Assembly (NCBI RefSeq): GCF_003963535.1
Contig: NZ_CP034539.1
Location: 6,448,001 to 6,512,000 of the forward strand
Source of the DNA: Streptomyces cyaneochromogenes
Lineage (GTDB): Bacteria; Actinomycetota; Actinomycetes; Streptomycetales; Streptomycetaceae
Direction of reading: 5' to 3'
DNA: 64,000 nt
Made by a program: the position numbers and the translations under genes. Positions 41,233 through 50,297 of this stretch are shown piece by piece. Below the pieces are notes generated by a model. That model did no database searches and had not been told where the DNA came from. It saw nothing but the letters and a program-made list of their open reading frames with translations. Position 1 is the first letter of the stretch, and each line of letters opens with the position of its first letter.

Positions 41233-42609
41233 ATGTCGCGAGTGCCAGGGTGGCTCGGTCGGCTCGCTGCCGGACTGACCGAGATGAGTGAGCGGTTGGA
41301 CGAGCGTCGCGCGGCGGTGGAACGGGAGAGCGGCGACCTCCAGCCCGCGCAGCGGTCCGCCGCCGAGCCCGAGAGCTCCGCAGCCGACGTCCCGGCGCCG
41401 CCCGCCGACCACGTCCCACGGCCCCCCGACTACGCGCCCGCGGCTCCGCCGCCCCGCCCCGACCCCGCGCAGGTCGTGCCGTGGGGCGTACGAGTGGCGG
41501 CGGAGGCCGGCTGGCGGCTGCTGGTGCTGGCCGGCACGGTCTGGGTGCTGATGCGGGTCATCAGCGCCGTACAGCTCGTGGTGCTGGCGTTCGTCATCTC
41601 CCTGCTCCTCACCGCGCTGATGCAGCCCTCGGTGGCGTGGCTGATGCGGCGCGGTCTGCCGCGCGGGCTCGCCACCGCCCTGACCGCGATCCTCGGGTTC
41701 GTCGTCATCGGGCTGATGGGCTGGTTCGTGACCTGGCAGGTCATGGAGAACATCGACAACCTCTCCGACCAGATCCAGGACGGCATCGACGAGCTGCGCA
41801 ACTGGCTGCTCAACAGCCCGTTCCACGTCACCGACAAGCAGATCAACGACATCGCCGAGAACCTGCGGGAGGCGATCGGCGCCAACACCGACGCGATCAC
41901 CTCGGCCGGCCTCGAAGGCGTCACGGTCATCGTCGAGGCGCTCACCGGCATCCTGCTGGCGGTCTTCTCGACGCTGTTCCTGCTCTACGACGGCAAGCGG
42001 ATCTGGGAGTGGACCCTCAAGCTGGTCCCGGCCGCGGCCCGGCCGGGTGTCGCCGGTGCCGGGCCGCGGGCCTGGGCGACGCTGACGGCGTATGTGCGCG
42101 GCACGGTGATGGTGGCCCTGATCGACGCCGTCTTCATCGGCATCGGCATCTACTTCCTGGACGTCCCCATGGCCGTCCCGCTGGCCGTCTTCATCTTCCT
42201 GTTCTCCTTCATCCCGCTCGTCGGCGCGGTGGCCTCCGGCGCGCTGGCCGTGGTCGTGGCCCTGGTGACGCAGGGCGTCTTCACCGCGGTGATGACGCTG
42301 GTCGTCGTCCTGGCCGTGCAGCAGATCGAAGGCCACATCCTGCAGCCGTTCATCCTCGGCCGCGCGGTCCGCGTCCATCCGCTGGCCGTGGTGCTGTCGG
42401 TGGCGGCCGGCGGCATGGTGGCGGGGATCGGCGGCGCGGTGGTGGCCGTACCGCTGGTGGCGGTGACGAACACGATCGTGGGGTATCTGCGGGCCTATTC
42501 GCAGGAGGCGGCCCTTCGCTACGCACCCGAACCGAGGGGAGCGACCGCGGTGGGTGTGGCTTCCGTGGACCCGCCGCCGCCCGCGAAGGACAAGTCGGCG
42601 GCGGAATGA
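41233..42609 (+). CDS. AI-2E family (PerM/YdiK-type) permease
   Basis: 458 residues. A charged and proline-rich N-terminal 80 residues is followed by about eight helices in the AI-2E pattern: LVVLAFVISLLLTALMQPSV, LTAILGFVVIGLMGWFVTW, a large periplasm-side loop (~180-245), VFIFLFSFIPLVGAVASGAL, and QQIEGHILQPFILGRAVRVH, the family signature near the C-terminus. Some relatives export AI-2 or act as Na+/H+ antiporters; substrate here is unknown. GAGAGGA precedes the ATG. Terminator shared with ahpD. Confidence 0.85.
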   Translation: MSRVPGWLGRLAAGLTEMSERLDERRAAVERESGDLQPAQRSAAEPESSAADVPAPPADHVPRPPDYAPAAPPPRPDPAQVVPWGVRVAAEAGWRLLVLAGTVWVLMRVISAVQLVVLAFVISLLLTALMQPSVAWLMRRGLPRGLATALTAILGFVVIGLMGWFVTWQVMENIDNLSDQIQDGIDELRNWLLNSPFHVTDKQINDIAENLREAIGANTDAITSAGLEGVTVIVEALTGILLAVFSTLFLLYDGKRIWEWTLKLVPAAARPGVAGAGPRAWATLTAYVRGTVMVALIDAVFIGIGIYFLDVPMAVPLAVFIFLFSFIPLVGAVASGALAVVVALVTQGVFTAVMTLVVVLAVQQIEGHILQPFILGRAVRVHPLAVVLSVAAGGMVAGIGGAVVAVPLVAVTNTIVGYLRAYSQEAALRYAPEPRGATAVGVASVDPPPPAKDKSAAE

Positions 42610-42623
42610 CGGCGGAATGACAA

Positions 42624-42660
42624 GGGCCCGTTCACCCTCAGGGTGAACGGGCCCCGCGTT
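42624..42660. terminator. bidirectional terminator between the permease and ahpD
   Basis: GGGCCCGTTCACCC (42624-42637) and GGGTGAACGGGCCC (42641-42654) form a perfect 14-bp stem with loop TCA. It separates two convergent genes and has T/A-containing flanks on both sides. Confidence 0.85.
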
Positions 42661-42673
42661 TCTCGGCGAAGGG

Positions 42674-43207
42674 CTACTCCGCCAGAATCGCCTCGGCGTC
42701 CAGCGTGACACCGACCGCCTGAACGACGGACGCGATCTTGAAGGCCTCCTGGACCGTCTCGCGGTCCACGCCCGCCTTGCGCAGCACCTGCTCGTGCGAG
42801 TCGAGGCACAGGCCGCAGCCGTTGATGGCGGACACCGCGAAGGACCACAGCTCGAAGTCGACCTTGTCGACACCGGGGTTGCCGATGACGTTCATTCGCA
42901 GGCCCGCGCGCAGGCTGCCGTACTCGTGGTCGGACAGCAGGTGCCGGGTGCGGTAGAAGACGTTGTTCATCGCCATCACCGCGGCGGCGGACCTGGCCGC
43001 GGTGTACGCCTCCGGCGAGAGGTTCGCCTTGGCCTCCGGCGCCAGCTCGCGCAGCACGATCGGGGAGCGCGAGGCGATCGCGGTGGCGAGCACCGTGCCC
43101 CACAGCTGCTGGGCCGGGAGGTCGGAGTTGCCGATGACCGAGCCCAGGTTGAGCTTCAGGTCCTTGGCGTAGTCCGGTATGCGGGACTTGAGGGAGTCGA
43201 GGGACAT
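42674..43207 (-). CDS. ahpD: alkylhydroperoxidase AhpD
   Basis: 177 residues. The thiol active site INGCGLCLDSHE gives Cys131 and Cys134 with the downstream His of the AhpD fold. With AhpC it forms the NAD(P)H-linked peroxidase relay, reducing oxidised AhpC through lipoylated proteins. The ATG at 43207 lies 5 nt after the ahpC stop with GGAGAG overlapping it, so the pair is one operon. Divergent oxyR lies beyond ahpC. Confidence 0.94.
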   Translation of the reverse strand: MSLDSLKSRIPDYAKDLKLNLGSVIGNSDLPAQQLWGTVLATAIASRSPIVLRELAPEAKANLSPEAYTAARSAAAVMAMNNVFYRTRHLLSDHEYGSLRAGLRMNVIGNPGVDKVDFELWSFAVSAINGCGLCLDSHEQVLRKAGVDRETVQEAFKIASVVQAVGVTLDAEAILAE

Positions 43208-43212
43208 GTCAC

Positions 43213-43767
43213 TCACTCTCCGGCAAGCAGCTTGACCGGGTCCAGGGTGTCCTCGCCCTTGGTCCAGTTGCACGGGCACAGCTCGTCGGTCTGCAGGGCG
43301 TCCAGGACCCGCAGGACCTCCTTGGGGTTACGGCCGACGGAGCCGGCGGTCACCATGGAGAACTGGATCTCGTTGTTCTGGTCGACGATGAAGACGGCAC
43401 GCTTGGCGAAGCCGTCCTCGCCCTCGATGCCGAGGTCGCGCATCAGCTCGTGCTTGGAGTCGGCCAGCATCGGGAACGGCAGGTCGCGCAGGTCGTCGTG
43501 GTCCTTGCGCCAGGCGTGGTGGACGAACTCCGAGTCACCGGAGAAGCCGAGGACCTGGGCGTCGCGGTCGGCGAACTCCTCGTTCAGCTTGCCGAAGGCC
43601 GCGATCTCGGTCGGGCAGACGAAGGTGAAGTCCTTCGGCCAGGCGAAGACGATCTTCCACTTGCCCTCGTAGGTCTTGTGGTCGATCGTCTCGAACTCCT
43701 TGCCCTTCTCCAGCGAGACGCAGGCGGTCAGTTCGAACTCGGGGAACTTGTCACCGACAGTGAGCAC
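43213..43767 (-). CDS. ahpC: alkyl hydroperoxide reductase AhpC (2-Cys peroxiredoxin)
   Basis: 184 residues from GTG with AGGAGA upstream. The peroxidatic Cys51 is in FAWPKDFTFVCPTEI; the resolving region is DELCPCNWTKG (Cys164 and Cys166, the CxC form of actinobacterial AhpC). It reduces H2O2 and organic peroxides in the cytoplasm. First gene of ahpCD. The leader contains a 10-bp inverted repeat (43787-43814). Divergent from oxyR, which should activate it under peroxide. Confidence 0.95.
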   Translation of the reverse strand: MLTVGDKFPEFELTACVSLEKGKEFETIDHKTYEGKWKIVFAWPKDFTFVCPTEIAAFGKLNEEFADRDAQVLGFSGDSEFVHHAWRKDHDDLRDLPFPMLADSKHELMRDLGIEGEDGFAKRAVFIVDQNNEIQFSMVTAGSVGRNPKEVLRVLDALQTDELCPCNWTKGEDTLDPVKLLAGE

Positions 43768-43786
43768 ACGCTCTCCTTGCAGCGAA

Positions 43787-43814
43787 GAGACACCTGTGTC
43801 TGTACAGGTGTCTC
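43787..43814. promoter_or_regulatory. inverted repeat in the ahpC-oxyR intergenic region
   Basis: GAGACACCTG (43787-43796) and CAGGTGTCTC (43805-43814) are perfect arms around an 8-nt centre, 20 nt upstream of the ahpC start. It may be an OxyR-controlled operator or a hairpin in the ahpC mRNA leader. A GATACGGGAAATAGCTAC segment near oxyR also recalls OxyR boxes (ATAG half-sites). Confidence 0.5.
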
Positions 43815-43903
43815 CCTTGGGTTGGACCTTACCGATCCTGGCACAGGCTGCATTGATACGGGAAATAGCTACACTCGGTCGAGTTGATCGGAGGTATTTA
43901 TCA

Positions 43904-44851
43904 GTGACTGCTGGTAAGAGGAGGCAGCCGAGCCTCGCGCAGCTGCGCGCCTTCGCCGCCGTGGCCGAGCACCTCCACTTCCGCGACGCCGCCGCCGCGA
44001 TCGGCATGAGTCAGCCCGCGCTCTCCGGTGCCGTCTCCGCGCTGGAGGAGACCCTCGGGGTCACGCTGGTGGAACGGACCACCCGCAAGGTGCTTCTCTC
44101 GCCCGCCGGTGAGCGGCTGGCCGTACGGGCGAAGGCGGTGCTGGTGGAGGTCGCGGCGCTGATGGAGGAGGCGGAGGCGGTGCGGGCCCCGTTCACCGGT
44201 GCCCTGCGCCTCGGAGTCATCCCGACGGTGGCGCCGTATCTGCTGCCGACCGTCCTGCGTCTCGTCCACGACCGCTACCCGCACCTCGACCTCGAGGTGC
44301 ACGAGGAGCAGACCGCCAGCCTCGTCGAGGGGCTCGCCACCGGCCGGCTGGACCTGCTGCTGCTCGCCGTCCCGCTCGGCGTGCCCGGCATCACCGAACT
44401 CCCGCTCTTCGACGAGGACTTCGTGCTCGTCACGCCGCTCGACCACCGGCTGGGCGGGCGCGAGGGCATCTCGCGCGATGCGCTGCGGGAGTTGAACCTC
44501 CTGCTCCTGGACGAGGGGCACTGCCTGCGCGACCAGGCGCTCGACATCTGCCGGGAGGCCGGCCGCGAGGACGCGCCCGTGACCACGACGGCCGCCGGGC
44601 TGTCCACGCTCGTGCAGCTCGTCGCGGGCGGCCTCGGCTGCACGCTGCTCCCGCGGACCGCCCTCAAGCTGGAGACGACGCGCAGCAGCCGGCTCCTCAC
44701 CGGGTACTTCGCGGACCCGGCCCCCACCCGCCGCGTCGCCCTCGCCATGCGGGCCGCGGCGGCACGGGCGAGCGAGTACGAGGAGCTCGCGGTGGCGCTG
44801 CGCGAGGCCCTGCGACCCCTGCCGGTACGGGTGTGGGAGTACGACCACTGA
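43904..44851 (+). CDS. oxyR: OxyR, LysR-family peroxide sensor and regulator
   Basis: 315 residues from GTG with GGAGG 8 nt upstream. The N-terminal LysR HTH is FAAVAEHLHFRDAAAAIGMS with QPALSGAVSALEETLG. The regulatory domain contains EGHCLRDQALDICREAG, in which the two Cys (~residues 207 and 216) match the redox pair Cys199/Cys208 of E. coli OxyR. Peroxide forms the disulfide and turns on ahpCD. Divergent from ahpC across 136 nt, the standard streptomycete arrangement. Confidence 0.94.
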   Translation: MTAGKRRQPSLAQLRAFAAVAEHLHFRDAAAAIGMSQPALSGAVSALEETLGVTLVERTTRKVLLSPAGERLAVRAKAVLVEVAALMEEAEAVRAPFTGALRLGVIPTVAPYLLPTVLRLVHDRYPHLDLEVHEEQTASLVEGLATGRLDLLLLAVPLGVPGITELPLFDEDFVLVTPLDHRLGGREGISRDALRELNLLLLDEGHCLRDQALDICREAGREDAPVTTTAAGLSTLVQLVAGGLGCTLLPRTALKLETTRSSRLLTGYFADPAPTRRVALAMRAAAARASEYEELAVALREALRPLPVRVWEYDH

Positions 44852-44940
44852 GCCGAGTCCGGATGCGGGGCCATCGGTGTGTTCGGGCGAACCCGGGTGC
44901 CGTTCGCTCAAATGGACGTCCGACGAAGCGCCTTGAGAAC

Positions 44941-44959
44941 CGGAAGATTTCATCTTCCG
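44941..44959. other. inverted repeat downstream of oxyR
   Basis: CGGAAGAT (44941-44948) and ATCTTCCG (44952-44959) form a perfect 8-bp stem with loop TTC, 90 nt after the oxyR stop and ~107 nt before the next start. No T-run. It may be a weak terminator or an operator for the following gene. Confidence 0.4.
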
Positions 44960-45065
44960 CCATGTAGGGCGACTCCCCGTGGGACACCCCGTTCGCACTG
45001 CTACACATGCTCCCTCAGTGCTACGCGTCACGCGTATGTGCGAAATCGCCGTATCAAGGGGAGTG

Positions 45066-46274
45066 ATGGCCGCCATTCGGGATTCCCTTGACCGTGACGG
45101 TTACGAGCGACTGTCGCGGGCGCTTGCCGACGTCGCGGTGGACTCCCGTACCGGGGAACTGCGGGTGTCGGGCCGGCCCGGGGGAGTCTTTCACTTCCGT
45201 GACGGGCTCGTGGTCGCCGTCGAGAGCCCCGGCGCGCCGGGCCCGGAGGTCCTGCTGCTGCGCTCGGGGCGGGTCAGCGGTGAGCAGTGGGCCGAGCTGA
45301 TGCGCGAACCAGGAGCCGGTCGGTGGCCCGAGGCCGGGCTCGTCGGCCATGGGTACGCAGGGGCGATACAGCTGCGGATCGTGTGCATGATGGCGATGCA
45401 GGACGCGGTCTTCGCGATCCTCGCCGGCCGGGTGGAGGACTGCGAGCTGCTCGACGAGGGGCGCCCGCTCGCGCCGGTCCCGCACGGCGAGACGCCGGTG
45501 CGCCTGCTCCAGGAGGCCACCAGGAAGCTGGCCGCGCTCGCGGCACTGCCCCGGCCCGTGCGGCCCGACCGCGCGCGGCTGGTGCCGACGCCGCAGAGCG
45601 ACGACGTGGTGCGGCTGCTGCCCGCCTCCCAGCAGGAGCTGCTGGCACAGGCGGACGGCCGCCGCACCGCCCGCGACATCGCCTTCAGAACCGGTCGCAG
45701 CGTGTACACGGTGACGGTCGAGATGTCCCGCATGCTCCAGGAAGGGCACCTGGCCTTCCACACCGGCGGCACCACGGTGACGCGGGGCGTCCCGGTTGCC
45801 GGGGTTCGCCCCAGGGTGCCGTCGCCGCCCGCCGCCCCCGAGTCCCGCAGCGCAGGGCAGTTGCCGCCCCGAGTGCTGTCCGCTCTGGAGTCCGCGCTGA
45901 CCATGTCGCCCCAGGAAACGCCGGTCTCCTCCACCGGGCCGCAGGAGCCACCGCCGCCGCCCACGGTGGCCCCGCACCCCCGGGCACCCGACAGCATCCA
46001 CGCCGTCGGCACCGGCACCCCCGACGCCCCGACCCAGGCTCCGTACGCCCTCCCCACCCCGGACGACCCGGCCCGGGACAGCCTCCCGCCGGTCCCGGAC
46101 ACCACCCCCACCCCGGCCGACGTGCCGGACCCCGCGGAGTCCCGGAGCCTGCCTCGGCGGCGGCCGGGGGTCAGTGGGATCACTGAGACTCTCGGACCCG
46201 GCAGGAACGGGACGAGTTGGAAAGGGTTCTTCCGTCTGCGCAGCCGCATCCGCCCGTCCGAGACCGGTGTCTGA
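45066..46274 (+). CDS. DUF4388/PATAN-like protein with winged-helix segment and disordered tail
   Basis: 402 residues from ATG at 45066, with AAGGGGA just upstream; an in-frame ATG at 45036 is also possible. The N-terminal domain (LSRALADVAVDSRTGELRVS, GGVFHFRDGLVVAVESPGAP) matches the DUF4388 pattern. A central segment (ARLVPTPQSDDVVRLLPASQ, TARDIAFRTGRSVYTVTVEM with SRMLQEGHL) looks like a winged helix. The last ~150 residues are Pro/Thr-rich. It lies 94 nt upstream of two roadblock genes. Such proteins often belong to small-GTPase or two-component circuits; exact role unknown. Confidence 0.72.
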   Translation: MAAIRDSLDRDGYERLSRALADVAVDSRTGELRVSGRPGGVFHFRDGLVVAVESPGAPGPEVLLLRSGRVSGEQWAELMREPGAGRWPEAGLVGHGYAGAIQLRIVCMMAMQDAVFAILAGRVEDCELLDEGRPLAPVPHGETPVRLLQEATRKLAALAALPRPVRPDRARLVPTPQSDDVVRLLPASQQELLAQADGRRTARDIAFRTGRSVYTVTVEMSRMLQEGHLAFHTGGTTVTRGVPVAGVRPRVPSPPAAPESRSAGQLPPRVLSALESALTMSPQETPVSSTGPQEPPPPPTVAPHPRAPDSIHAVGTGTPDAPTQAPYALPTPDDPARDSLPPVPDTTPTPADVPDPAESRSLPRRRPGVSGITETLGPGRNGTSWKGFFRLRSRIRPSETGV

Positions 46275-46368
46275 GACGTCGCGGACGAAGAACCGTCGCG
46301 AGGAAAGAGAGAGACGGCGCCGGCCGCGGGGTCGGACTCGTGCCGCCCGGTGCCAGGGAGTTCACCAC

Positions 46369-46761
46369 ATGGATCACGAAGCATTGGCCAGGGAGATGCG
46401 GGGCCTGCGCGAGCAGGTGACCGGCATCACCGACACGGCCGTGGCAGCCGCCGACGGCCTGCTCATCGCGGCGGACACGGCGGAGACCATCGACGCCGAG
46501 GGCCTCGCCGCCATCGCCGCCGCCGGCCTGGGCATCGCCCGGCGCGCGGCCGAGGCGACCGGCCGGGGCACCCTCCGCAAGACCGTCGCCTACGGCAGCC
46601 ACGGCTGCGCGGCCTTCTATGCCGTCGGCGACACCGCGCTCATGGTCGTCCTCGGCGACGAGGGCATCGACCTCGACCGGCTGCACCAGGAGACCCAGCC
46701 CGCCCTGCGGCGCATCGGTGCCCTCCTGTCCGTGACCGCAACAGCAGACCGAAAGGCGTGA
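46369..46761 (+). CDS. roadblock/LC7-domain protein 1
   Basis: 130 residues, one roadblock domain: ALAREMRGLREQVTGITDTA, VAAADGLLIAADTAETIDAE, GSHGCAAFYAVGDTALMVVL. Roadblock proteins usually act as GAP-like or scaffold partners of Ras-like GTPases (MglB) or, in streptomycete conservons, sit with a sensor kinase, DUF742 and GTPase. None of these is adjacent. It is 4 nt ahead of a second roadblock gene. Confidence 0.82.
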   Translation: MDHEALAREMRGLREQVTGITDTAVAAADGLLIAADTAETIDAEGLAAIAAAGLGIARRAAEATGRGTLRKTVAYGSHGCAAFYAVGDTALMVVLGDEGIDLDRLHQETQPALRRIGALLSVTATADRKA

Positions 46762-46765
46762 CCTC

Positions 46766-47197
46766 ATGGCGACCAAGCGGATGAACGCCGGTTTCTCGGA
46801 CCGGGTCACGGCCCTGGTGAAGGCGCTGCGCAGCGAGACACCCGACTGTGTGGCCTCCGGGGCGGTCGACATGGCGACCGGGATGCTGCTGTCGTACGAG
46901 ACGGTGGACTCCCACCCGGCGGAGGTCCTGGACCTGTTGGCGGGGGCGACACTCGACCTGTTCCAGGGACGTACGGTCGTGATGATCGAGGACGTTTTCA
47001 AGGAGCGCCGCGGCGTCGAGTCCGACCAGCACTATTTCCAGGAGATCCTGGTGAACAGCGAAAACCTGACGCACCTGTTCCTGCGCATGAACGATCAGCA
47101 GGACGTCGTCGCCGTCGCCGTGTGCCGCAAGTCCGTCAACGTGGGCATGCTCTTCGCCCAGGCCAGACGTGTGATGCGGGAGCACGGCGGCCTGTGA
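46766..47197 (+). CDS. roadblock-like protein 2
   Basis: 143 residues. GFSDRVTALVKALRSETPDC leads to VASGAVDMATGMLLSYETVD, then TVVMIEDVFKERRGVESDQH and VAVAVCRKSVNVGMLFAQAR, a divergent roadblock fold. Probably pairs with protein 1 as a heterodimer, since the genes are nearly overlapping. A strong terminator follows. Confidence 0.75.
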   Translation: MATKRMNAGFSDRVTALVKALRSETPDCVASGAVDMATGMLLSYETVDSHPAEVLDLLAGATLDLFQGRTVVMIEDVFKERRGVESDQHYFQEILVNSENLTHLFLRMNDQQDVVAVAVCRKSVNVGMLFAQARRVMREHGGL

Positions 47198-47204
47198 CGG
47201 ACGT

Positions 47205-47250
47205 ACGGCGCGGTGGACCGTCCCCGAGGGAGCGGTCCACCGCGCCGTGT
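47205..47250. terminator. 16-bp hairpin terminator between convergent genes
   Basis: ACGGCGCGGTGGACCG (47205-47220) and CGGTCCACCGCGCCGT (47233-47248) are perfectly complementary with a 12-nt loop. It can end both the roadblock operon and the ABC transporter operon. Confidence 0.85.
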
Positions 47251-47277
47251 CGTCACACGGGCCGGGCCGGGCGCCGG

Positions 47278-49611
47278 CTACTCCGTGCGCAGCCCGTCCG
47301 GGCGCATCAGCCGCAGCAGCGGCGGCAGGCTGAGGAGCGTCACCGCGAGGACGACCGCGGCGCCGATGCCCGTCATCGTCAGCACGCTGGCCCAGTCCAC
47401 GCTCACCGTGGCCTCGACCATCCTCAGCAGCACCGCGCCGAGCGTCAGTCCGACCACCGACGCCAGCAGCAGGCCCAGCGCGATCGGGATCGCCGTCTGC
47501 CACAGCACCGACAGGCTCAGCGTGCGGCGCCGGGTGCCGAAGGCGACCAGGGACGACAGCAGCTTCTTCCGCTCGCGCAGCTGCTCCAGCTGGGAGACCA
47601 GCAAGCTCGCGCCGATCAGCAGCAGGACGCAGGTCGCGCCGACGAACAGGCCGTTGCGGATGGCGCGGAACTCCTCGGACTGCCGGCTGGCGGTCAGGGC
47701 GTTCACGCTCGTCAGCGGGTCGATCCGCGCGGCGGTGTTGCGGGCGAACTCGGCGGCGTCCGGCACCGACGTGTCCAGCGAGAGGTACACCGTCTCGAAC
47801 ATGGCGGCTCCCGTGCCCTCGGGCAGTGCGCCCGGAGTGAACAGCAGGCCGCCGCGCTCGTAACCGGTCGGATCCTCACGCGGCCCCGCCACCTTGATGC
47901 CGGCCGGCACCTTCCAGGACACCGTGTGGCTCGGCGAACCGGGGTAGGCAGGGTCGAAGTACAGGGTCTCGCCCGGCTCGGTGAGCTTCTTCGTCTCGCC
48001 GTCGTACTCGCTGCCGAGGATCCTGAACATGTCGCCGTCCCGGCAGGACGTCAGACGCGCCACCTCACGCAACTCGGCGCAGCCCGCGACGGTCGCCTCC
48101 ACCGTGTTGTCGGGCTCCTTGGCCCGGTCGCCGAGCGAACCCTCGGCGAGGGCCGTCGCGTGGCGTACGCCCTCCGTGCGCGCCAGCTGCCCGGCGAGCT
48201 CGCCCAGCGCGACGTCGTCCCGCACATGCATCGTCAGCTGAGCCCGGCTCGGGTCGTTGCCCGTGTCCTCGGTGTAGTCGGACTCGACCCCGGCGAACAG
48301 CATCTGCAGGGCGATCGCCCCGGCCACCGCGACCGCGATGCCGTTGACCATGCGGGCGGCCGTGCCACTGCTCAACTGCAGCCTGCGAACGGCCAGTTGC
48401 CAGGAGACCGAGCCCGAGTTCAGCCGGGCCACCACGGCCTCGACGAGCCACGGCAGCAGCGCGGTGACGCCGACCAGCAGCAGGACGGTGCCGCCGATCA
48501 CCATCCACTCGTTGAAGTTCCCGTTGCCGTTGCCCTGCCCCATCATCGGGTACAGCAGCGCGAGGCCGGCCAGCGGCAGCAGCAGCCGCCACCACAGCCG
48601 ACGGCGCGGGGGCTTCGCCGTACGGACGACGCCGAGCGGCTCGATGACGACCCCGCGCAGCGCGAACAGCGTCACCAGCACGGCCGCGGCCGGTACGGCG
48701 ACGGCGACCAGCGCGGCGAGCGCGGGCGACGGATTGAGATCGCTCGGGAACACGCTGATGTTGCGCACCTTCAGCAGGGACGCCAGCTGACGCCCCGCCA
48801 GGAAGAACGCGGTGCCGAGGACGAGCCCGAGCAGTGCCCCGGCGAGTGCCTCGCCGGCCGCGACCCGGCGCGCCATCCGCCCGTCCGCGCCGACCAGCCT
48901 GAGGGCCGCGAGCCGACGGTCCCGGCGCTCGCCGCCGAAGCGTACTGCCGCCGCGATGAACACGCCGACCGGCAGCAGCAGCACCACAAAGATGATCATG
49001 ACGAGCAGGATCAGGATCGGGTCCAGCTCGTCGTCCGGCGTCCCCGACGAGGGCCCGAAGTAGTCGATGCGCTCGATGGAACCGTTGCTCAGATGGTTTG
49101 CCAGCCCCGAGCCGCCCGCGTAGTAGGCGAGTTCCGCGGGCCCGATGAGCCCGGACTGCTGGATGGTGCCGGTGATCCGATAGGGGAGGCGTTCGCTCAG
49201 CAGCTTGCCAGAGTCGGACTCCAGCAGGCGCTTCAGCGCGGGCGAGGCGACCATCTCGCCCTTCGCGGGGAACTTCTCGACGCCCGGCGGCAGTGGAGCC
49301 CGCGAGCCTTCGGGCTCCAGGAGGCGGCCCCGTACGTCCTGGGTGCGGAAGGTCGTGTCGACTTCCGCGATGATCAACGTGTCGTCCGCCTTGGACAGCG
49401 GATTCGCGCCGTACGTGAAGTCGTCCCGGGCGGTGGCGCGGTGTTCGCGCTCGGTCAGCGCACTCGGTACGGCGGTCGTCAGCAGCAGCAGCGCCACGCC
49501 GAGCCCGACCCCGACGGCCGTCAGCAGGGCGCGGACCCAGCCCTCACGTCCGCCGGCGAAGGCGAACCGGACCCCCATGCCCAGGTCCTTGGCCCACTGA
49601 CCCACGCTCAT
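47278..49611 (-). CDS. ABC transporter permease, FtsX/MacB type
   Basis: 777 residues with about ten helices in two FtsX-type halves. The first half begins VRALLTAVGVGLGVALLLLT, followed by a ~220-residue extracytoplasmic region, then helices around LILLVMIIFVVLLLPVGVFI. The second half ends LTMTGIGAAVVLAVTLLSLP. Likely an efflux or lipid/peptide-release pump. Its ATG overlaps the ATPase stop by 4 nt, and it forms an operon with the ATPase and PadR genes. Confidence 0.85.
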   Translation of the reverse strand: MSVGQWAKDLGMGVRFAFAGGREGWVRALLTAVGVGLGVALLLLTTAVPSALTEREHRATARDDFTYGANPLSKADDTLIIAEVDTTFRTQDVRGRLLEPEGSRAPLPPGVEKFPAKGEMVASPALKRLLESDSGKLLSERLPYRITGTIQQSGLIGPAELAYYAGGSGLANHLSNGSIERIDYFGPSSGTPDDELDPILILLVMIIFVVLLLPVGVFIAAAVRFGGERRDRRLAALRLVGADGRMARRVAAGEALAGALLGLVLGTAFFLAGRQLASLLKVRNISVFPSDLNPSPALAALVAVAVPAAAVLVTLFALRGVVIEPLGVVRTAKPPRRRLWWRLLLPLAGLALLYPMMGQGNGNGNFNEWMVIGGTVLLLVGVTALLPWLVEAVVARLNSGSVSWQLAVRRLQLSSGTAARMVNGIAVAVAGAIALQMLFAGVESDYTEDTGNDPSRAQLTMHVRDDVALGELAGQLARTEGVRHATALAEGSLGDRAKEPDNTVEATVAGCAELREVARLTSCRDGDMFRILGSEYDGETKKLTEPGETLYFDPAYPGSPSHTVSWKVPAGIKVAGPREDPTGYERGGLLFTPGALPEGTGAAMFETVYLSLDTSVPDAAEFARNTAARIDPLTSVNALTASRQSEEFRAIRNGLFVGATCVLLLIGASLLVSQLEQLRERKKLLSSLVAFGTRRRTLSLSVLWQTAIPIALGLLLASVVGLTLGAVLLRMVEATVSVDWASVLTMTGIGAAVVLAVTLLSLPPLLRLMRPDGLRTE

Positions 49612-50297
49612 ACGACGCGCTCCATGTCCCGGGACTTGCCGTCCCGTACGACGATCTCGCGGTCGGAGTAGGCGGCGACCCGGGCCTCGTGCGTGACGAG
49701 CACGACGGCGGCGTTGGTCGAACGCGCGGCATCCGTGAGCAGCTCCATCACGCGCTCGCCGTTGAGGGAGTCCAGCGCGCCGGTCGGCTCGTCGGCGAAG
49801 AGCACGCGCGGGTTGGTGACCAGCGCACGGGCGACGGCGACGCGCTGCCCCTGACCGCCGGATACCTCGCCGGGCCGCTTCTTGCGCAGGCCGTCGACCT
49901 CCAGCCGCTCCATCCAGGTCAGGGCGGCCTTCTCGGCCTCCTTGCGGGAGGTGCCGTTGAGCCGCAGCGGAAGGGCGACGTTCTCGACGCAGGTCAACTC
50001 CGGTACGAGCTGGCCGAACTGGAAGACGAAGCCGAACTCGGAGCGCCTGAGCGCACTGCGCTGGGCGTCGCTCATGCCGGCCAGCTCGTGTCCGTTGTAG
50101 GTGATGGACCCGGAGTCGGGCGGCACGATTCCGGCGAGGCAGTGCAGCAGGGTCGACTTGCCGGAGCCGGACGGCCCCATGACGGCGACGACCTCGCCGG
50201 GGTGGATGGAGAACTCGGCGCCGTCGAGGGCGACGGTCGGGCCGTAGGCCTTGCGCAGCTCTTCGGCCGCGAGCAGGGAACCGGGAGGCGGAGTCAC
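49608..50297 (-). CDS. ABC transporter ATP-binding protein (MacB/LolD type)
   Basis: 229 residues from GTG, overlapping the padR stop. Walker A GPSGSGKSTLLHCLAG (~residue 40-55), Q-loop FVFQFGQLVPELT, signature EVSGGQGQRVAVARALV, Walker B RVLFADEPTGALDS, H-loop VTHEARV. Powers the adjacent permease. Confidence 0.93.
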   Translation of the reverse strand: MTPPPGSLLAAEELRKAYGPTVALDGAEFSIHPGEVVAVMGPSGSGKSTLLHCLAGIVPPDSGSITYNGHELAGMSDAQRSALRRSEFGFVFQFGQLVPELTCVENVALPLRLNGTSRKEAEKAALTWMERLEVDGLRKKRPGEVSGGQGQRVAVARALVTNPRVLFADEPTGALDSLNGERVMELLTDAARSTNAAVVLVTHEARVAAYSDREIVVRDGKSRDMERVV

